Below are positions 21,401-29,949 of a DNA stretch of 64,000 nucleotides, piece by piece (the first letter of the stretch is position 1; each line of letters starts with the position of its first letter). The stretch covers positions 228,111,882-228,175,881 of the forward strand of contig NC_073746.1 in NCBI RefSeq assembly GCF_029784135.1, in the 5' to 3' direction. Both the position numbers and the translations under genes were made by a program. Source of the DNA: Toxorhynchites rutilus septentrionalis. Its lineage: Eukaryota > Arthropoda > Insecta > Diptera > Culicidae. The notes under the pieces were generated by a model. That model was not told where the DNA came from. It saw nothing but the letters and a program-made list of their open reading frames with translations, and did not search any database.

Positions 21401-24400
21401 AGGGTAGTCCAAAAAATCAACTTTTGCCTCTTTTTTCCAAAAATGACTTTTTTCAAAAATTTATAACTTTTGAATTGCTCGACCGATTCAGATGAACGAC
21501 ATTTCAAATTAAAGCCAACCACCTGGTCTTTTAACGGTTGACTTGAAAAATCATAACTAAAAAACGAAAAAAAGCCTCTCTGGTTTCGACATATGTTATG
21601 TTAAAAATCCTTAGCTTCCCAGAATAAATATAAAAAATATAGTGCCTTTGGTCCCGAGACTATGAAAACAATAAAAAACGAATACAATCAATAATAACGA
21701 GAGCAGAATTCGCTTTGTCTGCAGGTATAGTATTTTTTCAAAAAACCAGGTGATTGGCTTTAATTTGATATGTCGATCATCTGAATCTGCCTAGTAATTC
21801 AAAAGTTATGAATTTTTGAAAAAAGGCATTTCTGGAAAAAAGAGAAAAAGTTGATTTTTCGGACAATCCTAAAATGGAAATGGTCACCCTAATGAAAACT
21901 AAAAAAAATAATAGGAGGTTGTGTCCAAGATACGACCGCATTGTTGACGTAGAACTACGCTGTTATTTTATATAAGTCGCTTGTTTATACCTTCGGATAT
22001 TATTCTATAAAGCTGTGAAATTTTAGAAACAACTGCTTAGTAGAATAATCTCTAAAATGATTTTTTCATTGTAGAATCAGTTGACGATAATTGATTGATG
22101 GTTCATTCTTGTCCTCGCAAAACAATACACTATCTGATCGTATGTCGCAATTTATTTCATGTCAATGCATTGAAAATTTACCTCGAACGCTATCCCGGTG
22201 GCCTTTTTCGCAATTGACATAGACTCGGCTACAGTCGATTATATACATGTTGCACCCGCACCAATATTCCACATCTCATAACTACATCAATATATCTTTG
22301 GCACCGCATAGAAACATCAACAATGACAACACTTGCAAGTATCAAATATCATGCTACATGTTATTTAGTATTTCCTCAGTGGAATCGCTCTAGGCATCAT
22401 TCGTATAACGTAAACCAAGCGTACGCCATAGCATGCATACAAAGCCATACATTGGTGACTTGAAAATACTAGGAATATAAACACTTCTCATCATTTTGCG
22501 CTATTCTCAAAAGAAACGCTTCTGTGATTATTACTGGCTTCGAAAAAAGTTGCATTACTTTCTCATGCTCGAGAGAAGCTGTCACCCTTAGTGGAGGAAG
22601 TTTTGCTACTGGTAAGCGAAACCTAATCACATACAAAGTTCCAGAACAACATTTACTGTCTTGGTGACTAAACAAACGAAATAAACTCTTTTTGTTAATA
22701 TCAACAACCTCGAAAACAGTAGCATTGCTTCATTATGATCAAGATTAGCGCAAATGCAATCCTAGTTGAAGGCAGATTTGAGACTGGCACGCGAACCCAA
22801 ATAACCTAAAACATTCCAGTAAGACATTCAAATGCTTGATATTCCCCAAATAATTTTTTGGCGCACAACCTTAATGCCTGCTTCGCCATAACGTCAGTTT
22901 AATGCATTGATGCATTCTCAAAGGCACCAACGAAGCCCTTATGATGACGGAAAACAAACAATGTTAACTGCTTGGAAAAAGACTGAATTATGCCACGCAA
23001 CTTGTACTCTGCTGTAACACCCATCGATGCGAATTCGCTGATGAGTTCGTCAAGAGCGACCACCAGCGGGGGGAGCTTGATTTTGGTTGCTGCATGGGTA
23101 ACGGCGTTTACATTTTCGATCGACGCGCCGAAGTCGCCTACTTCGCTGTTATTCGATGCGGTGTCACTCGCGAAGGCTCGGTTCAGTGCGAGCGCTTTTC
23201 ACTGCACCAACATCGCGTGCATCATTAGATGACGCTTGCTTCGAAATTTTAAAACCAAACGACGATATCCAAATTGGATTACCACTGGTGGGGTCCAATC
23301 TTAGATCGAAGCGCAGTGAAAGCAAATTGAACTGGATTGCTCAATAGTCCGATGCCGAATGAAAGTTTGCCTCAGCGAGATCCACTGTTTATACTCTAGG
23401 GAAGTATTCCCCTTCGTTCTTCTACTTCCCCGAGACTTTAAATCCTACGATTTCCCCTTCGTTGGTCGTCGATAAGTTGCTCGTTATTGACAGCTCTGTT
23501 CGGAAAAGCACACAAATTGACAACAAATGTATGAGAAAATGGAAACGCTTAAAGTTTTCATGAATTTCAACCATTTACAAACCAGGGGATTCTAATGTAT
23601 AGCATATTAAACAAATCTTAGGGAATTTTCGACTCGTTTAGTATGTAAATCGCCAAAATCCGTTTGCGGCAAAAATAGTTATTAACGTTAACTTTATTTC
23701 ATAAAAACGTGACCTGTTTTCTGATTTGCCACCCTTAATGAAAGACGTATTTCTACGTCAAAAATACGGATCAAATGCTTTGCGAAGAACAAAATTACCA
23801 AATTTCACGAAAATCAGAGAACCACTATATCGGTTTGGCATGGAATGGCTGCTATAATACAAGTCCTGGGATTTTTTAATGAAAACAATCGTTTCTTGGG
23901 CAAAGCTGTATTTATTCCTCAACATAGTTTCCTTCGAGAGCAATATACTTGGTATAGCGAGTTTCCAACGTTTCGATCCCCTTTCTGTAGTACGAAACGT
24001 TTATGTCTTCGAAATATGCCTCAGTGACACTCTGCAGAGTGCCTAGTGTGGTAATAGATCCACTTTTCATCCATTGTTACAAAACGTCGACAGAAGTCCA
24101 CTCGATTACGCTTCAACAACGCCAAACCGGCTGTTGAATCATCAACGCGCCGCTGTTTTTAGTCGACGGTCAGCAAACACGGCTTCCATCGAGCGGATAG
24201 CTTTTTCATGTCCAAAATATCGTGCAAAATGTATCCCATTCGTTCCTTTGACATGCTTACGGCCTCAGCTAACTCGTGTAACTTCACTTTAACCCTTTCG
24301 TTACGAGCGTCGTCTATAGACGACATCCGCGCGACGAGCTGTGTGTACGAGCGTCGTCTTTAGACGACATGAAATTCATACTACTCTTCGATCACACGAG

Positions 24401-27400
24401 CGCGATGTGCATACTTTTCGGCGCAGTGCTCCGTACAGGGGTAGCACTTTGGCGGAGCACACTGCCGTAATGAAAGGGTTAAGCAAGGTATTCAAAAGGA
24501 GTCGATGCACTTGTTTTGCGGTTTCTGGATACGTAGCCTCTTTTGGTCTTCCAGAGTGAGGTGCATCTCCGGCGCTTGTATGACCCATTCCAAATTCACT
24601 AAACCACCGATGAACTGTTGTTCCCGAAGGAGCAGAAGTGAAATAACGTTTCGGCAACACTGCTTTGATTGTTCAGGAGTTTTTTCAATCAAAAAACAAT
24701 GTTTGATCAAAATACGATATTCCTCTTTTATACGAATCCATATACGAATGCTCTGATATTAACACTTAAACAACTGTAGTTTGTGAACAAATAAACGAAA
24801 TGTCATGGAACTTCACACATAATCTAGTGACAAATGAGCCTCTCGGAATAATTGTTGTTCATTTTTAGTGGCGCCATCTGTTGAAAAATCCCAGGACTTT
24901 TCAGTCCATGTAGTATTAAACATTTCATATTCTCTGCTATCAAAGCCATAGCCAATGGCACCATTTGTACGCAATCTATATCGAATTATCATCGATAGTT
25001 CGTCTTTCACTAGAGGCTCCGACCAGATCGGCAGTAGATCTTTGGTGAACGAGAACATTCAACACCAGTTTCATAATTATAACTGAATGGGTTTCCGAGC
25101 GGGCACCCGTTTATATATAGATTCAGATTTGTGTGTTTTCAACAACCTGTTTCTAAAGCTGATATATGCTGTTGAAACAAGTTTATCGCATAAATAAGTA
25201 ACAAGCGTATAACTCTTAGACATTTTATCTTTCGAATAAAATGATTAGCGATATGATATGGTGGTATGGCAAATAAATTGTTAACGCTCAAAGTAGGAAT
25301 CGATTCCTCATCGAAATACCCAGCTCAAAGAATACCCAGCTTAGATGTAGGCACCTATAATTTTTGAACCTCACTGATAGTTGAAAGCATTGATATCATC
25401 CAAGCACATAGGAAGAGATAAGCGGTACCATGGCCCTAGAGCTGATAGTATTAATCAAACATATTAGGTTGGTGAAAACAGAAATCCATTATTTTTGCAC
25501 AAAATTCGAAACTTTATTCAAGATATTTCGGATTGTCCGGTTTGGGTCAAACCGTTTTGTTGTACAATTTGTTACAATTTTTAAGGTAACTTCATAATGC
25601 CTCTCTCATAGAAGCTTTGGTTCTTATTGGTGAAAAACTTTTATACTCGATTTCTACGATCTTCTCTTGATCCCAATTCATTATCATTCAGGAAGTTTTG
25701 CAAATCGAGAAAAAGATGAAAATCACTTGATGCGAGGTTCGGAATATATGGTGAATGCACTAAAATTACCCATTCAAGCTCCTGTAGTTTCTGGCGAGTC
25801 ACTACAGACGAGAGTGGCCTTGGAACACAACATCTCTTCTGTTGACAAATTCTGGCCATTTCAGATCAATCGCTAGCTTCAAACGGACAGTAGAGATTTG
25901 AATTAAATGTTTGGCTATACGGAAGCAACTCATACTCATTTGTATGCAAAGTTATATGCACTTCATTTCTATTAGCTACCACTTACTACAATTTCATTCA
26001 ATTTTGTATAGCTTTATTGGGCAATAAATTCGGTGCGAAAAGTAATAACCTCACATAACCTAACAAAAAATTAAACCTTATAAAATTCAAAAATATGTAA
26101 ACTTTTCTAAAATATAACTTAGATAAAAAATCACATATTGTGATGTAGGATAAAACACAATTGGATTAATACTCCTACAGGAATAAAAATGTAGGTTTTG
26201 ACCAATGCTTTTTTTTGCTATTTTTCGATTTTTTGTTATTTTCTGGAAAACGGAAGAGCGATAAAAATTAATTCTTGAAGATAGAGTTCCTGTAACGCTG
26301 GTAATCAAAATTACACCAATGACAAAATAATTTTTACAGCTTAATCGTTAGTGGGTTAAGAAATGGCTCGATTTCATTCCGTTTGGCCAAGGCTTCTCAG
26401 ACAGAAATTCGATCCATTATGTTTTTGGTGTTAATTGGTGTGGCAAACATCGAGCTCTTTTGTGAATCCAACTTTGCGCAAATGTTTGAATTTTTTTTTG
26501 TATTCGATCTTTAGCTCCTTCAGCAACGACTACTAACATGCCAGTCAACTTTGATTTTTCTTTGATTTTATGGACATTTTCGACCACATTTGTTCTGCAT
26601 GTGCGAGGTACATTTTCAACATAAAAAATTCCCGAAGAGAATCAACGAAAACAAAATCGCACGGAATTAGCTGTTAAAATATCGACACCATAAACACCAT
26701 TTACATTTACAATATTAGCGGCCTGGCTTGCATTTTCACTTCCATCGTTAACACCCTGTAACTCACATCTGAATGGAACAAAGCATAAACTTAATGTTGT
26801 ACGTTCGATACTATACGAGATATCGGTTCGGTTCTTTTTTGAATTTTAGAGATGTTAAACTTAAAGAGTTCATTCGTCTCTAAACGAGATATCGATCACT
26901 ACATTCACTTGTAAGGTCTAAGGCGACCCAGCATAAAAAAACCTCACGTAGATCAGAAATAACATTTACTAACTCGTATGTTAATCCTTTTGGAGATAGT
27001 TTTAGATTGGGAATAGATTTCAAGCCTTGCAGATTTTTGTCAAATATGAGTAAGAGAATACGAGTTCACCCAAGTTCATGTCATAAAAATAACATTAAAA
27101 GTAAAGAAAAATACATTTTTTAAATATAATTCAATAGATTGTGAGTTATTCACGGTTTATTTGAAAACGAATTCAAAATTCTAAGAGAAAATGAAATCGA
27201 AAAGGAGCACAAACTGAAACTCAAAAGCCCTTTTTATTAACGGTAGGTAGATCATATTGTTTAGAAATATTTATATAGAACTAAAAAACCTGCATTGGAT
27301 GCATAGTTACCCACCGAGAAACTCGTTCTGCGCGAGGACGCGAAACCGCTCGTAATTCATGCTCCGTTCCTCCATATCGAGCACGTCATCCTCGACCGGT

Positions 27401-28722
27401 TGGTCCGGCTTACTGGTCACGGACGGGATGTAATCCAGATGGGCGCGTACATCGAAACGATCAATCAGGTTGTCCTTTTGGCCTTGCCAAGGCATCCTGT
27501 GTCCCAAAAGAGAATAGGAGAACGGTAGACAACATAACAAACAGATTAATCAACGGTCCAATCAAAGTGTTTCATATCAGCTATCGAATTCAAACCCCAT
27601 TTTTCATCGCCCCTCACAAACGCGATACCGAGAAACCAGTCGGTTTGGCGAAAAAATGGATTTGAATAGGAGTAGCCCGCGTTGATGTAAACAATAACCC
27701 ATCACAACAGGAAGGAAGAAATAATTGTTATAGAATAGGAGCAGCTTTTGCGTTCTGCTTTTGCAATATCACTTGCATGATGGCTGGATTTTCAGCAGCT
27801 GCTGCCACGCTTGCGTCTAGGTGAATCTTGCATTTGCGACCGTGAACTTGAAGGAACTGCGTTGGATCCGCTTTCTGTGAAATGGGGAAACAAAAATACA
27901 ATTAAATATATATAAGTATTCATAAATAAGGGCGCAAAAGGAATAGTGTTGCAAAGACATGTGTTGCCCATTCGGGGAGTCAAATAGTATCGTAACAATT
28001 ATTCCGATATATCATTTCATTTGCCCAGATTTGCGAATATCATGCTGTGTATAACACGACATTCCGTCAATGCGCCAGAACACATGTATACAGCATAAAA
28101 TATGGCAATCACTTATGGAAAAAGCTCCATCTAGACGTCAAACTCCGCAACAAATCCCGAACATTTTTGAATTTAATAATTCAACCATAGAAATGAAAGC
28201 AAGTTTCATTGTTTAAAAAGAAAGAAATCATCTCAGGAGTGTTAACACTTGCAATTGAATGTAATTATAAACTTAATATGCTATTTGAAGGAATACTGCC
28301 ATCATATCCGGAATTAAAACTGATCAATTTAACATCAGGAATTTCAATTTTGGATCATAGGCCGGCAATATTCATGCAATCTTTTATGCTTAGAATAATA
28401 AGATGATTTCACAAATGAAATAACCGAATTTGGGATTTAATCCATTAACCAACACTATAATATACTGAATCGGCCAAAACATGTAAATATTAACCGAACT
28501 TTCCGTAATATCCATTACTCTGAATCTCGTAGCGTGACAGCACATATCAACACGCAATCTCCCCAATTGCACAAAACTCAAAAAAAAACATGCAAATAAA
28601 TTTGGTTCCGTTTACAAACGCACTATTCGCTCGTAGAAATCCTGCCGTCGCTCGGCACGCTTCCGGTAATCCACCAGCATGCCCCGGATCTTCTTCTCCT
28701 GTTTCCGTGCTTCGTGCCACAT
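17790..28722 (-). CDS. CLASRP: CLASRP orthologue, SR-rich splicing regulator (8 coding exons)
   Basis: Orthologue of CLK4-associating serine/arginine-rich protein, a nuclear protein that binds CLK-family kinases and affects alternative splicing. Coding exons on the minus strand: 28722-28624, 27874-27777, 27496-27315, 21129-19674, 19456-19269, about 18705-18649, 18592-18487, 18429-17790, giving about 941 codons with all phases compatible. Seen: an N-terminus starting M-W-H-E-A-R-K; Q-F-L-Q-V-H-G-R; the D-R-F-D-V-R-A-H-L-D and N-Y-E-R-F-R motifs of the DRY_EERY domain (residues about 70-120); K-S-R-R-E-R-R (about 270); I-T-Y-I-T-S-F-G-G (about 327); RS-rich tracts (about 400-500 and the C-terminus); and a Lys/Glu helical region before the last exon. 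It is longer than the human protein (about 670 aa), mainly in the RS part. Intron 3 holds 6.2 kb of transposons. It faces symplekin head to head. Confidence 0.92.
18487..18592 (-). CDS. CLASRP: CLASRP exon 7
   Basis: After acceptor TTTTACAG. It encodes K-A-D-K-K-A-E-I-E-K-V and a Glu/Gln/Arg helical region ending K-L-R-R. The donor GTAGGT leads into a 57-bp intron. Confidence 0.87.
18649..18705 (-). CDS. CLASRP: CLASRP exon 6 (5' boundary uncertain)
   Basis: It encodes I-N-P-R-D-R-L-K-R-K-M-Q-I-L-L-N-K-Q, the conserved segment before K-A-D-K-K-A. The 18705 acceptor (CTCAAAAG) is chosen because it alone keeps the phase left by exon 5; a stronger-looking acceptor at 18740 would not. The donor is GTATAA. 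Confidence 0.7.
19269..19456 (-). CDS. CLASRP: CLASRP exon 5
   Basis: About 62 codons, Ser/Thr/Gly-rich, after acceptor TTTATTTTAG; donor GTAAGA. It contains V-T-I-K-Q-E-R-M, which resembles a sumoylation-type V/I-K-x-E site. Confidence 0.82.
19674..21129 (-). CDS. CLASRP: CLASRP exon 4, central and RS-rich part
   Basis: The largest exon, about 485 codons. It opens I-S-E-D-K-Y-L-H-Q-L-Y-L-E-E-Q-F-G, then Y-T-Y-E-E-S and the acidic D-S-D-S-D-L-D-M-D-V region, K-S-R-R-E-R-R, I-T-S-F-G-G and long Arg/Ser tracts. Acceptor TCATTCTAG, donor GTGAGT. It leaves two bases to complete a codon with exon 5. Confidence 0.93.
21278..21368 (+). repeat. Inverted repeat, left arm (partner at 23761)
   Basis: CATTCCATGCCAAACCGATATAG... 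through GATCCGTATTTTT; about 90 bp that recurs inverted at 23761-23848. It brackets the foldback element and family R copy 1. Confidence 0.75.
21376..21897. mobile_element. Foldback element with about 155-bp inverted arms
   Basis: The left arm (about 21376-21530) starts TTTTCATTAGGGTGACCATT and the right arm (about 21743-21897) is its inverted complement, with scattered mismatches across the whole arm. The central 210 bp is unrelated. No coding capacity. It lies in CLASRP intron 3. Confidence 0.82.
21919..23760. mobile_element. Family R, copy 1 (about 1.8 kb TIR element, class unknown)
   Basis: It matches the stretches at 36750 and 52690. The ends carry TTGACGTAGAACTACG (about 21953) and, inverted, CGTATTTCTACGTCAA (23745-23761), so short TIRs are likely. 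The interior has diverged duplicated blocks (compare about 22480-22640 with 22680-22830). The minus strand near 23190-22990 has a fair open stretch (T-K-I-K-L-P-P-L-V-V-A-L-D-E-L) that I cannot identify. No transposase recognised. Confidence 0.62.
23761..23848 (-). repeat. Inverted repeat, right arm
   Basis: Reverse complement of 21278-21368, ending CCATTCCATGCC on the minus strand. A mariner TIR begins 12 bases later. Confidence 0.75.
23861..24899 (-). pseudogene. mariner element, internally deleted, split by a MITE
   Basis: AAGTCCTGGGATTTTT at 23861 is inverted at about 24884-24899. Minus strand: N-terminal helix-turn-helix (24710-24480, crossing frames) with G-T-T-V-H-R-W-F-S-E-F and H-S-G-R-P-K. 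After the MITE it continues H-E-L-A-E-A-V-S-M-S-K-E-R, then F-V-T-M-D-E-K-W holding the first catalytic Asp. The central catalytic region is missing, and the C-terminus (Y-R-K-G-I-E-T-L-E-T-R-Y) follows directly. It cannot transpose. Confidence 0.85.
24289..24482. mobile_element. piggyBac-type MITE (186 bp core, TTAA duplication)
   Basis: TTAA at 24289-24292 and again at 24479-24482 flank a core beginning CCCTTTCGTTACG and ending CGTAATGAAAGGG, near-perfect TIRs. The interior has a 25-bp direct repeat (24302 and 24346), each copy containing a GTCGTCT-centred palindrome. Removing the core and one TTAA would leave the mariner reading frame continuous at this point. Confidence 0.85.
24900..25460. 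other. Unassigned intron sequence
   Basis: Part of CLASRP intron 3. A minus-strand frame at 24813-25058 overlaps the mariner end and shows no recognised motif. Confidence 0.4.
25461..26810 (-). pseudogene. mariner relic A (irritans-like)
   Basis: A mariner-type terminal sequence TTAGGTTGGTGAAAACAG follows TA at 25463-25466. The minus-strand C-terminal frame 25641-25859 has L-A-S-S-D-F-H-L-F-L-D-L-Q-N, the third catalytic block of mariners. An N-terminal part is readable at about 26750-26360 (A-S-Q-A-A-N-I-V-N and following). The 25870-26340 stretch is too decayed to read. The 5' leader matches that of the relic at 53325, so both belong to one family. Confidence 0.75.
27315..27496 (-). CDS. 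CLASRP: CLASRP exon 3, DRY_EERY core
   Basis: It starts after GGGACACAG and encodes M-P-W-Q-G, D-R-F-D-V-R-A-H-L-D-Y-I-P and M-N-Y-E-R-F-R. The donor is taken as GTGGGT at 27314, one of two overlapping GT choices, because it joins F-L-G-I-S-E-D in frame with exon 4 as in the family. Confidence 0.88.
27777..27874 (-). CDS. CLASRP: CLASRP exon 2, followed by a GC donor
   Basis: It follows a TTTCACAG acceptor and encodes K-A-D-P-T-Q-F-L-Q-V-H-G-R. Ending it at 27777, with donor GCAAGT, restores the frame into exon 3 and yields the conserved I-M-M-P-W-Q-G junction. Use of the nearby GT (27772-27771) would put exon 3 out of frame. Confidence 0.82.
28624..28722 (-). CDS. CLASRP: CLASRP exon 1 (start codon)
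   Basis: 33 codons beginning M-W-H-E-A-R-K-Q-E-K-K, nearly matching the conserved start of the family. An in-frame ATG two codons upstream (28728) is possible but not favoured, because the family starts at M-W-H-E. The donor is GTGCGT and the exon ends in phase 0. Confidence 0.9.
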
Positions 28723-29157
28723 TTTCATTGGTTTGCGCTTAATATTACTGCACGGTTCTGATGGAAAATCGAAATTCCGCCCAAGCACTGACACAACCTT
28801 ACTAATCACGATGGATGGAATACTAAGAATACCCGCTAACAATCATAGGGTTTCACTGCGAGAATATGTATTTTCAGTGGCAGACTAAACAATGCGACAA
28901 CTGGCTGTAATTATTCCAAAATTAATATCGCGAAAATAGCACATCCTCACTGCTAGACCGTGTATCCATTTTTGAAGTGCGGCTTCGATCAACGACGCAG
29001 GTAATGGCTAAATGTCAAACATTGCCCGGCACCAAATAGGGAATAGGCATGTAATGCCCACCTATAAAATACCCACCCTTCTGAAAACTGATGCAAAGTT
29101 CTTATTAAGGTGAGACAAGTATGCTGGTGATGAACGAAAAAATTAGGGGCTTAAGGG

Positions 29158-29225
29158 TCCCTTACACGATAAATAATAATGACATCACTTCATCAGAATG
29201 ACAATAAAAATGATCGTGTAAGGTT
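29158..29225. repeat. Short hairpin with CCTTACACGAT ends
   Basis: CCTTACACGAT at 29160 and its inverse at 29213 enclose about 40 bp. The inverse motif also occurs at 34298 and 34382, beyond the R4-like element. Probably a MITE or MITE fragments. Confidence 0.5.
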
Positions 29226-29949
29226 GTCAGAATTGAAATGACGGACATTATCGATGCATATCTGGATTTTCTGATCTGGCTCCATCATTTCTGTAATAGG
29301 GCAGAGACACTATCATTCGTGGTGTCTACGATACTGTGCGACATCTTTTGTTAAAATCTATGTTTGTTAGGAAATTTACTCTCCATCAGGTTAGTGGGCC
29401 CAAGAGAATTTTAAATCCCTAAAATTTGAATGAAAGTTATTATATGTTGTTACCTGAATGCATAAAACACGTAGCACCGAACCTTACCTAATCATTTTTT
29501 TATATTTTTCTGAAAAAAAATAAAAAAAAATTTTAAAAAAAATTAAATTAAAAAAATTTGGTTCTCAAATGGAGATTAACATAGGGTAGGAGCCTGCCTG
29601 TTGGTCTCAAATGTTCCTATCTCACGCCTCCACGAAGATCATATGACGACATTTTTAGATCGGGCGTGAACTGGAAACACACACCTGGTCTTGGCTCCGA
29701 GAACGGGTGTCGAAAGTGGCTAAGTGAGGGGGTGCGAGCGAGTCAGAGCGCTATATCTCTCCCGGGGAAGGCCTCCCGGGTCATGGAGGCCTTGCCAACC
29801 CGCTGTCTCCCGGGCAAAGGAGATACACCCAATAAAATGGAGCTACGATCACGAAGAGTAATAAGAATGCGATCACGGAGGAGGGTCCCCGAACTGGAGC
29901 TGGTCCAGGAACGGGCGTAAGAGCGAGCGGCCAGCGGCTGGAGGGCGAG

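Noticed and set aside
22990..23232. 80-codon plus-strand frame within family R
   Set aside because: The opposite strand has an equally plausible stretch and neither is preserved in the other copies, so no gene is called.
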